The notes beneath the pieces were generated by a model. It saw nothing but the letters and a program-made list of their open reading frames with translations, did not search any database and had not been told where the DNA came from. Positions 57,005-64,000 of a stretch of DNA of 64,000 bases are shown piece by piece; positions within the stretch are counted from its first letter, which is position 1, and each line of letters opens with the position of its first letter. A program made the translations under genes and the position numbers. The DNA comes from Bdellovibrio sp. KM01 (lineage in GTDB: Bacteria > Bdellovibrionota > Bdellovibrionia > Bdellovibrionales > Bdellovibrionaceae), in assembly GCF_013752535.1 (NCBI RefSeq), contig NZ_CP058348.1:1798001-1862000 (forward strand), in the 5' to 3' direction.

Positions 57005-58144
57005 TCAATGATCCAAGGGTTTTTCTTTAGAAGGAGGAGTGACTTTTGGCCTTATTGCATGTGGCAACGGTTTGATGTTCGCGACTAACTCCAACTCAAT
57101 TCTTTGTTCGGTCACCCAGGATTCCAAAAGTCGGTAAGTCACAGCTAAGATGACGGGTCCAATAAAAAGGCCAATGGGTCCGAAAGATAATAAACCTCCG
57201 ATGACCCCCGCAAGAATCAGAATCATAGGAAGATCTGCACCTTTGTGAATTAAAACGGGTCTTATAAAATTATCAATGGCTGTGACGAACAATGCCCAAA
57301 CCAAGAGACTTGTTGCGACGACAGTTTGATCTTTAAAATAAAGCCAACCCACTGCAATCAGCATCGGGATGATGACACCAATTTGAGCAATGCAAAGAAT
57401 AAAAGCCACTGCGGTTAAAACTCCGGGCAATGGAACATCTGTCAGAAAAAGACCGATACCTGCTAATGCTGTCTGAATTGCAGCAGTGATAACGATGCCC
57501 ATAGCGACGGCTTTTACGGATTGTGCCGCTAAAATGACGGCGTGATCTCCGCGTTCTCCCGCGAGGCGAATAAAGAATTTTCGAATTCCATTGGCGGCGG
57601 TTTCACCTGTGGCATACAGAAATCCTGTCAACCCCAGAGTTAGCAAAAGATAGACGAAGAACAGTGATGCTTCCTTGGCAGCAGTTGCCATATAGTTCAT
57701 GGCAGACAGAGAAAACGCACGAACCTGTTCTGTGATGTAAGTCGGATCTTTAGCTCCAAACTCGGCCCACTTTTCACTGATTTTTGGTCCAACCAAAGGC
57801 ATTGTCGTTACAAATTCAGGCAGTGGCGGCAGTTGTTTGTTGGGAAGCTCTCGTAACCAGGCGATGCCGTCATCCACGTGAGTGAAAAGAATGTACGCGC
57901 CAGCTCCTATGGGAGCGATAACGAGTGCTGCCATAGCAATCATCATGATCGTGATGGCGAGGCCACGTCGGCCGCCCATTCTGCGTGTGAGTTTTTCTAA
58001 AAGAGGCCATGTTGTGATGGTTATCATCGCCGCCCAAAACAGGGACGGAATAAAGGGCGACAGCACCCAAAGGCTTACTAGACCCAACGAAAGAATAACG
58101 ATCGAAGTCAGGAGAGTTTTTGTGATCGGTGTGGATGTTTGCAT
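57005..58144 (-). CDS. AI-2E family transporter
   Basis: 379 residues from the ATG at 58144; the frame opens further but only with a TTG. About eight membrane helices: LLTSIVILSLGLVSLWVLSP, LFWAAMITITTWPLLEKL, GLAITIMMIAMAALVIAPIG, then VFILLPLL-like segments and the C-terminal GGLLSFGPIGLFIGPVILAV with the family's conserved G-P-I. Members export AI-2, Na+ or other small solutes; the substrate here is unknown. The hydrophilic C-terminus is Pro/Lys-rich. Single gene. Confidence 0.88.
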   Translation of the reverse strand: MQTSTPITKTLLTSIVILSLGLVSLWVLSPFIPSLFWAAMITITTWPLLEKLTRRMGGRRGLAITIMMIAMAALVIAPIGAGAYILFTHVDDGIAWLRELPNKQLPPLPEFVTTMPLVGPKISEKWAEFGAKDPTYITEQVRAFSLSAMNYMATAAKEASLFFVYLLLTLGLTGFLYATGETAANGIRKFFIRLAGERGDHAVILAAQSVKAVAMGIVITAAIQTALAGIGLFLTDVPLPGVLTAVAFILCIAQIGVIIPMLIAVGWLYFKDQTVVATSLLVWALFVTAIDNFIRPVLIHKGADLPMILILAGVIGGLLSFGPIGLFIGPVILAVTYRLLESWVTEQRIELELVANIKPLPHAIRPKVTPPSKEKPLDH

Positions 58145-58210
58145 GACATCAGCGTACACCCACGATGAAACTCGGCAATTCAATCAGCGCAAAAATGAGA
58201 CCTTACAAAA

Positions 58211-58240
58211 ATCGGCCCCGACTTTAGAGTCGAGGCCTTA
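58211..58240 (-). terminator. Terminator of the DUF1993 gene
   Basis: On the minus strand, GGCCTCGACT pairs with AGTCGGGGCC (one mismatch, 4-base loop), followed by ATTTTT. It lies 27 bases after the DUF1993 gene. Confidence 0.8.
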
Positions 58241-58266
58241 ATTTCCAGAAATAAATTCGGGGCGGA

Positions 58267-58770
58267 TTACTTAAGGGAAAGTGTTCCCAAGAAATCTTTT
58301 TTGCCCAGGTCTACGCCGTTATGGCGAAGAATCGCGTAAGCCGTCGTCATGTGGAAATAGAAGTTTGGAATGGCGTGCTCATTTGCGTAGTCTTCACCCA
58401 TCATGTGTTTACCTTCCCAGCGCGGGTTGGTGATTTGCTTTGTTTTCGCTTGCTCAAAGTTCGCAGGCTTCAGCGTCTGCAGATATTTGATGGTGTTTGC
58501 AATGCGTTCTTTAATTTCAGGAAGAGTTGTTTCTTTGTCTTCAAAGACAGGAGCTTCAATACCCGTCAAGCGAGCTGACGCAAGCTTCGCAGTGTCGCAA
58601 GCGATCTGAATCTGACGCATCAAGGGAAATTGATCCGGCGCCAGGCGAGAGTTCAATAGAACTTCGGGTTGGAACTTTTTTGCATCAGCAAATTGAGCGC
58701 TTTTGTCTAAGAAATTATTCAGGTTGCCGAGCATTTTCGTGAATTGAACTACAAGAGTATCGTACATCAT
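58267..58770 (-). CDS. DUF1993 family protein
   Basis: 167 residues from the ATG at 58770, which has AAGGAG 7 bases upstream; the frame extends 21 bases further without a ribosome site. Helical DinB-like layout: MYDTLVVQFTKMLGNLNNFL, SRLAPDQFPLMRQIQIACD (the L-x-P-D-M-F-P-L-x-x-Q family motif), LPEIKERIANTIKYL, and a His/Glu end HAIPNFYFHMTTAYAILRH. DinB-like four-helix bundles may bind metal at conserved His. Function unknown. Single gene. Confidence 0.9.
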   Translation of the reverse strand: MMYDTLVVQFTKMLGNLNNFLDKSAQFADAKKFQPEVLLNSRLAPDQFPLMRQIQIACDTAKLASARLTGIEAPVFEDKETTLPEIKERIANTIKYLQTLKPANFEQAKTKQITNPRWEGKHMMGEDYANEHAIPNFYFHMTTAYAILRHNGVDLGKKDFLGTLSLK

Positions 58771-58873
58771 AAAGTCTCCTTTGATAGTCAAAAGGTAGGA
58801 TTATAATGTAACCTTGTCTAACACAAATGAGTATCGACACAAAGTTCCAGTCGGAGTTTGTGTCGACGGGTCT

Positions 58874-59233
58874 TTATTTCTGTGTGGGCATCGGAAGGCA
58901 TTCCATGATTTCCACAGACTCGCCAGGAAAGATTGTGAAATGCGGATGGTTCAAAAACATTTTTGCAGCTGCTTCGTGGGATTCAGCTTCGACAACTGTG
59001 AATGCAGTGATCATATTGTGAGAGTCGGAAACGCCATCTTTATTGGCTAATTTCGTTTTGCCGATGGGAGTGCCCATATCCACGATCTCTTTGTGATGCT
59101 CTTGTCCCCATTTTTGCCAAGCTTCCATGCCAGCTTTTTCTAAGGACTTTCTTTTTTCTTCGGGGAGTTTGTCCCACTCAGCCTTTTTGGAGGAGTTCGG
59201 AGATCCCATATAGGTCGCTAAAAATCTTTTCAT
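58874..59233 (-). CDS. YCII-related domain protein
   Basis: 119 residues. The dimeric alpha+beta barrel of the YCII-related family: MKRFLATYMGSPNSSKKAEW, a helix LEKAGMEAWQKWGQEHHKEI, VDMGTPIGKT and the end AAAKMFLNHPHFTIFPGESV-EIMECLPM. Its stop lies 83 bases from the previous gene's start region. Usually of unknown function (some members act on aromatic substrates). The next gene upstream (59248-59613) ends 14 bases before its ATG; the two are probably co-transcribed. Confidence 0.83.
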   Translation of the reverse strand: MKRFLATYMGSPNSSKKAEWDKLPEEKRKSLEKAGMEAWQKWGQEHHKEIVDMGTPIGKTKLANKDGVSDSHNMITAFTVVEAESHEAAAKMFLNHPHFTIFPGESVEIMECLPMPTQK

Positions 59234-59247
59234 GCGTTCTCCAAAAT

Positions 59248-59613
59248 TTAAAACTTGCAGGTTCCTGGAATTTCGCGCGTCGGTCCAGACATGGAGGGAT
59301 TGATTAGTTTGGATTTCATGGGACCATTTGCGACGGGCAGCTGAACCTTCATATGAATTTCATTTTGAGGATCGTCTTTAAAGAAGATCACATTCAATAA
59401 TTCGCCACTCTCCGGTGTCAGCGCCGTAACCGGAGCGTCCTTCGCAGGAGTTTGAAAAAGAGCGACTGATGCGTGATCAGCTGGAACGCCTTCAGGGGAA
59501 AGTTCCATGCGAACAGTTCCTGCCGGAGCTCCATAGAAACTAAAATCGCAGTTCATCATCGCAGCCATCGCAAGATTTGGGAGCAAAAGAATAAAGACAA
59601 TAAATGTTTTCAT
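59248..59613 (-). CDS. Small secreted protein, unknown
   Basis: 121 residues with a signal peptide (MKTFIVFILLLPNLAMA). The mature part (MNCDFSFYGAPAGTVRMELS, GELLNVIFFKDDPQNEIHMK, REIPGTCKF) has two cysteines near its ends, likely a disulfide, and beta-rich sequence. No family recognised. It sits upstream of the YCII gene in the same direction. Confidence 0.65.
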   Translation of the reverse strand: MKTFIVFILLLPNLAMAAMMNCDFSFYGAPAGTVRMELSPEGVPADHASVALFQTPAKDAPVTALTPESGELLNVIFFKDDPQNEIHMKVQLPVANGPMKSKLINPSMSGPTREIPGTCKF

Positions 59614-59683
59614 GTTTTAAGTTTAGGTGTGGATAATTGAGATGTAAATGCTGATATTGAACAGACAAAGCTGTAAAAATGGA

Positions 59684-59713
59684 AAAGGCCCCAAGGTTTA
59701 CCTTGGAGCCTTT
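59684..59713 (-). terminator. Terminator of the initiator tRNA
   Basis: On the minus strand AAAGGCTCCAAGG pairs with CCTTGGGGCCTTT around a 4-base loop (one mismatch), ending in TTTTCC, 3 bases after the tRNA-fMet 3' end. Confidence 0.85.
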
Positions 59714-59715
59714 AT

Positions 59716-59792
<77 letters not shown>

Positions 59793-59936
59793 ACAGTGAC
59801 AAGTGAATGTCTGAGCAGTTAGTTGTAGTCACTTAACCACCCTGGGTCAATCACTCATTTGTTAATTTATGAAATGGCTCCTCGTATCATTGCCTCTAAT
59901 TTGCTCATCCAAGGCGATTGTGCTCTAGTTGAAGGC

Positions 59937-60869
59937 ATGAATTGGAAAAAACTTCTTAAAATCACAGCAATTTGCGTTTCATCCGTCATCGTCGTTTTTG
60001 GAATTTTGGGAGTATGGCTCCTAACAAAGCTTCCGGGACCTTCCCAAGTAAAACAAGTTTTGGATTCGTCAGCGAGTAAATTGGAAGAAAAAGCTCAACT
60101 TGCAGAAGCGAAACATCCAACGAAAATCGAAGACACTTATGCCGTCGAAGAAAAGCAGGCGACACAAGAGCTGTCTGCCCAAACTGAAACGAAAACTCAT
60201 CATCAAACCACCAAAATGGATATGTACGTGATCTTAAACGATCTCGCTAATCCTGATGCGCCAGTTGTTTCAGCATGCCGCGATCTTGCCCGTGCCGGGG
60301 AGAGTGGTTTCTTTCCCAAGCGAACCGACAGAACCGCAGTTAAATTCCTGGATTCCATTGTTAAGCCACAAAAAGATCCCGTACTGGAATCGGTTGCTCC
60401 CTTTTTGCGATACGTGTTTCGCGCGCCGGGTGTAAAAGAGATGATTCAGCTTTCGCAAAACGCCCAAGGCGACGATAGTTTGTTTCAAAAAGCAGAGTTT
60501 TACAAAGAAGCTTACCGGGCAGCGAATTTCCTTCGCAATAACACACAAGAGATGAATCAGGTGGTCCAAAAGTCCTACAATCTGCATATGTTTGCAAAGG
60601 CCGTGGCGTTGAACCCGCAGCTTGCCAATGACAATGCAGCGATGAACTTCTGTGAGCAGATGGAAAAAAGTCTGACGGAAAATCAAAGTCTGAATGTTGA
60701 AGAGCAAGTTCAAGAAATGCAAAAATTCCTGCAAGATGCTGGTATAGACGCAAAATCAATTGGTTTCGACCCGAAATATCGTGCTCACGTCCAGTCCGAG
60801 TTTTCTAAGAACTCGCTGATGGTGACTGATAGTTGGCTGAAAGAACTGGTCAGCAAGGGTATGTTCTAA
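59937..60869 (+). CDS. Membrane-anchored periplasmic protein, unknown
   Basis: 310 residues from the ATG at 59937, chosen because the anchor helix follows directly (LKITAICVSSVIVVFGILGV); an ATG at 59874 and a TTG at 59859 are alternatives and none has a good ribosome site. A charged linker (residues 35-85, EEKAQLAEAKHPTKIEDTYA) leads to a helical C-terminal domain (VSACRDLARAGESGFFPKR, EFYKEAYRAANFLRNNTQEM) with two cysteines. Not recognised. An SDR gene follows 12 bases downstream. Confidence 0.6.
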   Translation: MNWKKLLKITAICVSSVIVVFGILGVWLLTKLPGPSQVKQVLDSSASKLEEKAQLAEAKHPTKIEDTYAVEEKQATQELSAQTETKTHHQTTKMDMYVILNDLANPDAPVVSACRDLARAGESGFFPKRTDRTAVKFLDSIVKPQKDPVLESVAPFLRYVFRAPGVKEMIQLSQNAQGDDSLFQKAEFYKEAYRAANFLRNNTQEMNQVVQKSYNLHMFAKAVALNPQLANDNAAMNFCEQMEKSLTENQSLNVEEQVQEMQKFLQDAGIDAKSIGFDPKYRAHVQSEFSKNSLMVTDSWLKELVSKGMF

Positions 60870-60881
60870 AAGGAGAACTTT

Positions 60882-61733
60882 TTGAAACAAGTTTTGATCA
60901 CGGGCGCTTCAACAGGAATTGGATTTGATCTTACCAGAACCCTTTGTGAAAAGGGCTACAAGGTTTGGGCGGGAGTCCGCAAGCCTGAATCACTGGACAG
61001 GTTGACCGAGGATTTTGGCGGCTTACTCACGGTGCTTAAGCTTGATGTCACCAACGCGCATGATATCGAAAAGGCGTTCAAAATTGTTCAAAGCGAGATG
61101 AACAAAAATCAGGAATTGATTCTGGTAAATAACGCCGGAATTGCCTTCGGTGGGCCGATAGAGGGCCTGAGCATCGAGGAATGGAAAAAAGTATTTGATG
61201 TGAATCTTTTTGGCATGGTCGAAATGACGAGTGTCTTTTTACCACTAATTCGTCAAACCAAAGGTCGCGTGATTAATATGGGCTCCATCAGTGGGCGAGT
61301 TGCTGCGCCTTTTATGGGGCCGTACTCGACTTCCAAATTTGCAGTGAAAGCTTTTACGGACAGTTTACGTCGCGAAACGGCCCCTCTGGGGGTGCATGTA
61401 TCTCTTATTGAAGCGGGCCCCATCCGTACGGAAATCTGGTCGAAATCCATTGATGCTGCAGACGAAGCTGCAAAAAAGCTTGCCCCTGAAGTACGCGAGG
61501 TTTACGGCGCAATGCTGTCCGCTCTGCGTGAAGGTGTTATCGAGACTGCAAAGGACGCAGTGCCGGTGCAAAATGTGACGATGGCGATTTTGCATGCCAT
61601 TCAAAGTCGAATTCCCCGTGTTAATTATCTTGTGGGTAAAAATATCAAGCTACAGGCTGGATTTATGAAATTCATGTCCACCAAAATGGTGGACCGAGTG
61701 ATTAAGAAAAGTCTGCGCTTTCATAAAAGTTAA
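60882..61733 (+). CDS. Short-chain dehydrogenase/reductase
   Basis: 283 residues from a TTG at 60882, supported by AAGGAG 6 bases upstream. Classical SDR motifs: LITGASTGIGFDLTRTLCEK (coenzyme), NNAGIAFGGPIEG, the catalytic Ser in NMGSISGRVA and YSTSKFAVKAFTDSLRRE (Tyr-x3-Lys), then EAGPIRTEIWSK. The coenzyme is probably NADP or NAD; the C-terminal membrane-like region resembles retinol/hydroxysteroid-type SDRs. The substrate is unknown. Same direction as the preceding gene. Confidence 0.92.
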   Translation: MKQVLITGASTGIGFDLTRTLCEKGYKVWAGVRKPESLDRLTEDFGGLLTVLKLDVTNAHDIEKAFKIVQSEMNKNQELILVNNAGIAFGGPIEGLSIEEWKKVFDVNLFGMVEMTSVFLPLIRQTKGRVINMGSISGRVAAPFMGPYSTSKFAVKAFTDSLRRETAPLGVHVSLIEAGPIRTEIWSKSIDAADEAAKKLAPEVREVYGAMLSALREGVIETAKDAVPVQNVTMAILHAIQSRIPRVNYLVGKNIKLQAGFMKFMSTKMVDRVIKKSLRFHKS

Positions 61734-61749
61734 GCGCAGACGACACAAA

Positions 61750-62793
61750 CTATTCTTTCGTGGAAACTGTTTGTGCTTCACCTTTGTCGTTCAGTTGAAC
61801 AACTTTGGTTTTGCTGACACGGATGGTGGGAATGTCACTAATACCTTCGGCCTTCATTTTTTCAATATTGAATGGAACGATTTGCTTACGAGCTTTTTTG
61901 CCAGGGTGAAGTTTCAGACCGTGAGCGCAGTTTCTGGAACAAGTGTCTTTTTTAAACTCAAGTTCAAAGCAATTCACGCAAACCATGCCCGGTTCATCAC
62001 AACGTAAGCATTGAATTTTGATTTCAGATGGCTGGCCGCAGTGAGGGCACAAGCCGTATTTTGTCGAAGGTTTCAAATCTTGATCAACAGCCACTCGGTG
62101 GTCGAATACGAAACACTCGCCTTCGTATTGATCGTTTGGATACTCATTTAAATAATTTAAAATCCCGCCTTCAAGTTGGAATACGTTGTCGTAACCTTTG
62201 TCTTGAAGTTCCAAAATGCCTTTTTCGCAACGGATGCCGCCGGTGCAGAAGATTAACATCTTCTTGTCCTTAGGAATTCCTTGAGCCTCGATGTATTGGG
62301 GGAAGTCTGTGAATTTTTCGATATTTGGATTCAAAGCGCCCTTGAAGGTGCCGATTTTGTACTCGTACCAGTTGCGGGTGTCGATCATCACGTAATCAGA
62401 TTCTTCCTTCATCACTTTGTTCCATTCAGTCGGAGTCAAATGATGGTTCACGCCTTCTGGCGGTTGCATTTCAGGAATACCTGTCGTCACGATCTCTTCG
62501 CGGATTTTAACTTTGAAGCGGCGGAAGGGAGCTTTGTCAGAATAAGAATCTTTATAGAACTGAGTCGGCTTGTGGAAATATTCGCGAACGAACTGCTTCC
62601 ATGCTTCAAAAGATTCTGCGGTAACTGCTGACACCGTGGAGTTATAACCTTCAGTTCCTAAAATGATCAGACCTTTCACATTCAGCTCTTCAGCCTTGGT
62701 TTCCAGATCTAATTTAACTTGTTCGGGATTTGCGATTTTTTGGAAGCTATAAAAAGTCGTAACATAATGCTTTGGAGCATTTTCGGTCGTCAT
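61750..62793 (-). CDS. trhO: tRNA uridine(34) hydroxylase, rhodanese-like
   Basis: 347 residues, normal for TrhO (formerly YceA/UPF0176). It makes 5-hydroxyuridine at wobble position 34 of tRNA. The N-terminal domain (FYSFQKIANPEQVKLDLETK, KGLIILGTEGYNSTVSA) precedes a rhodanese domain with CTGGIRCEKG (Cys183 and Cys189) and a C-terminal Cys-rich zinc-like segment (CPHCGQ, CLRCDEPGMVCVNC, CSRNC). GAAGG lies 8 bases before the ATG. Single gene convergent with the SDR gene and divergent from prfC. Confidence 0.95.
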   Translation of the reverse strand: MTTENAPKHYVTTFYSFQKIANPEQVKLDLETKAEELNVKGLIILGTEGYNSTVSAVTAESFEAWKQFVREYFHKPTQFYKDSYSDKAPFRRFKVKIREEIVTTGIPEMQPPEGVNHHLTPTEWNKVMKEESDYVMIDTRNWYEYKIGTFKGALNPNIEKFTDFPQYIEAQGIPKDKKMLIFCTGGIRCEKGILELQDKGYDNVFQLEGGILNYLNEYPNDQYEGECFVFDHRVAVDQDLKPSTKYGLCPHCGQPSEIKIQCLRCDEPGMVCVNCFELEFKKDTCSRNCAHGLKLHPGKKARKQIVPFNIEKMKAEGISDIPTIRVSKTKVVQLNDKGEAQTVSTKE

Positions 62794-62835
62794 ATTATCA
62801 CCTTCAGTTGTCCCTATCCGGTTCCAAACCAGGGG

Positions 62836-62863
62836 GAGTTGTTAGTTCGAAGAGAGTTATAAT
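62836..62863 (+). promoter_or_regulatory. Candidate promoter of prfC
   Basis: GAGTTG at 62836 and a perfect TATAAT at 62858, spacer 16 bases. The -10 is consensus, the -35 weak. About 130 bases of leader follow up to prfC; it contains a GC-rich stretch with CCCGGGAGGGG but no recognised regulatory motif. Confidence 0.5.
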
Positions 62864-62993
62864 GCCCCGGTGGTCCCTCGCGCAAGAGGTAAAAAGACAG
62901 CGGGCGTTAATTCCATCCCGGGAGGGGATTCCCTTGCCCCTCTGGGTGTGATCGAATAAAACGGATTTTTACAGTCAATTTAAAGGTTTAAGT

Positions 62994-64000
62994 ATGTTAG
63001 CGACACCTCAGATTCAAAAAGAAATTCAAAGACGCCGTACCTTTGCGATCATCTCGCATCCCGATGCTGGTAAAACCACGCTGACGGAAAAACTACTTTA
63101 TCACGGGGGCGTGATCCACGAAACCGGCGAGGTTAAAGGTAAATCAGGTTCTAAAGCTGTGACATCTGACTGGATGGAGCTGGAAAGACAAAAGGGTATC
63201 TCGATCACGTCATCTGTAATGACGTTTGATTATAATGATCTGCGTGTGAATCTGCTGGATACTCCGGGACATAAAGATTTCTCTGAGGATACTTACCGCG
63301 TATTGATGGCTGTGGATTCTGCGGCGATGTTGATCGACGTTGCCAAGGGTGTGGAAGAACGTACAAAGAAGCTTTACGAAGTTTGTCGTTTACGCAAAAT
63401 TCCTATTTTCACATTCGTAAATAAGCTCGACCGTGAAGGTAAAGATCCTCTGACATTGATTGACGAAGTTGAAAAAACTTTGAACATGCAATGTTATCCG
63501 GTGACTTGGCCTTTGGGTATTGGTCAGCGCTTCCGTGGTATTTACAATCGTCTGACTCAAGAAATCTGGATTTACGATCAACGCCGTGAGGAAGTGGAAG
63601 ATTATCAAAAAATTCCATTCGTAAAAGGCAAAGACGACCAAATTCTTTATAACTATCTGGATAAGGAATCCGCAGACCAAGTTTTGGAAGAGCTGGATTT
63701 GATCGAGAGTGCGCTCCCACCATTTGATGTAAACGAATTCCTGACAGGCCAAATTTCACCAGTGACATTCGGTTCTGCGAAACAAAATTTCGGGGTGGAT
63801 ACATTCCTTCAGTTCTTTACCAAGTACGCTCCGGGACCTCAGGCACGCGTAACTAAAGACGATCAAAAGATGGATCCTTTGGATGCAAAATTCACAGGGT
63901 TCGTATTTAAGATTCAAGCCAATATGGATCGTCGTCACCGTGACCGTATTGCCTTTATTCGTATTTGCTCCGGTAAGTTCGAACGTGGCATGAAAGTGCA
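62994..64000 (+). CDS. prfC: Peptide chain release factor 3, 3' truncated by window edge
   Basis: About 335 residues of the roughly 530 are visible; the frame is open to the right edge. RF3 is a GTPase that removes RF1/RF2 after termination. G-domain motifs: G1 SHPDAGKTTLTEKL, G2 region KGISITSSVM, G3 DTPGHKDFSEDTY, G4 FVNKLDREGKDP, and the RF3-typical domain-II start KFTGFVFKIQANMDRRHRDR. AAAGG precedes the ATG at 62994. It is not EF-G: the TDWMELERQKGISI sequence is specific to RF3. Confidence 0.97.
   Translation, partial: MLATPQIQKEIQRRRTFAIISHPDAGKTTLTEKLLYHGGVIHETGEVKGKSGSKAVTSDWMELERQKGISITSSVMTFDYNDLRVNLLDTPGHKDFSEDTYRVLMAVDSAAMLIDVAKGVEERTKKLYEVCRLRKIPIFTFVNKLDREGKDPLTLIDEVEKTLNMQCYPVTWPLGIGQRFRGIYNRLTQEIWIYDQRREEVEDYQKIPFVKGKDDQILYNYLDKESADQVLEELDLIESALPPFDVNEFLTGQISPVTFGSAKQNFGVDTFLQFFTKYAPGPQARVTKDDQKMDPLDAKFTGFVFKIQANMDRRHRDRIAFIRICSGKFERGMKV

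Overview
The window carries one complete rRNA operon. Its 16S, as far as I can recall sequences of this kind, is of the Bdellovibrio type (Bdellovibrionota, predatory bacteria). The gene content fits: many secreted or outer-membrane proteins of unknown family, an MreB with an envelope partner, a peptidoglycan/diaminopimelate cluster, Mla and Lol envelope transport, and frequent GTG/TTG starts with strong Shine-Dalgarno sites. Species level cannot be read by eye. Nearly all the sequence is chromosomal and housekeeping; I see no insertion sequence, prophage, integrase, attachment site, replication origin or CRISPR array.

Layout. 1-1386: the end of cysteine synthase and an endonuclease/exonuclease/phosphatase-fold protein. 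1399-1936: a BrnT/BrnA-type toxin-antitoxin pair with an unusually long gene overlap. 2047-4423: an ECF sigma factor with a membrane partner, divergent from an envelope protein plus MerP-like and MerT-like metal-handling genes. 4574-6640: membrane pyrophosphatase. 6785-8217: a half-size GDT1 transporter, ExoD, and a secreted Cys-rich repeat protein. 8251-11860: a translation operon on the minus strand (metG, a SpoU methyltransferase, trmO). 11879-17354: a lipoprotein beta-carbonic anhydrase, a class IV aminotransferase, an envelope protein plus mreB, and a glycosyltransferase plus FecR-like protein. 17434-20541: tRNA-His and small genes, including an AbrB-type protein and a pilin-like/hydrolase operon.

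20585-22941 is the most unusual stretch: an XRE regulator divergent from a GNAT/acyl-homoserine-lactone-synthase-like protein and a haem-oxygenase-like diiron oxidase. Together they look like a compact small-molecule pathway. 23122-27131 holds small secreted proteins, lipoproteins and an SMP-30-like protein. 27557-33037 is the rRNA operon 16S-tRNA-Ile-23S-5S, with a strong promoter with an AT-rich upstream element, boxA-like motifs, RNase III stems and a terminator.

33387-44760: an SMR efflux protein, a 91-base AATC microsatellite, an FMN reductase, the full kdpABCDE potassium system, and a degenerate HD-GYP protein. 44857-50186: envelope genes, RidA, a DUF218 protein, an Mla-type operon whose ATPase has lost several catalytic motif residues, and a LolC/E-like permease whose start codon lies inside a perfect 10-bp hairpin. 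50237-54790: a peptidoglycan precursor/recycling block (dapD, MpaA-like peptidase, lysA, murI) and a GMP reductase/IMP dehydrogenase. 54774-64000: assorted enzymes and membrane proteins, initiator tRNA, trhO and the start of prfC.

The genes group around translation (metG, SpoU, trmO, trhO, prfC, rRNA and tRNAs), envelope building and lipid transport (mreB, Mla, Lol, dapD, lysA, murI), and ion or metal homeostasis (kdp, hppA, GDT1, MerTP-like). Starts were adjusted by Shine-Dalgarno position where possible, and those choices are stated. Family assignments come from motif recognition without database searches.
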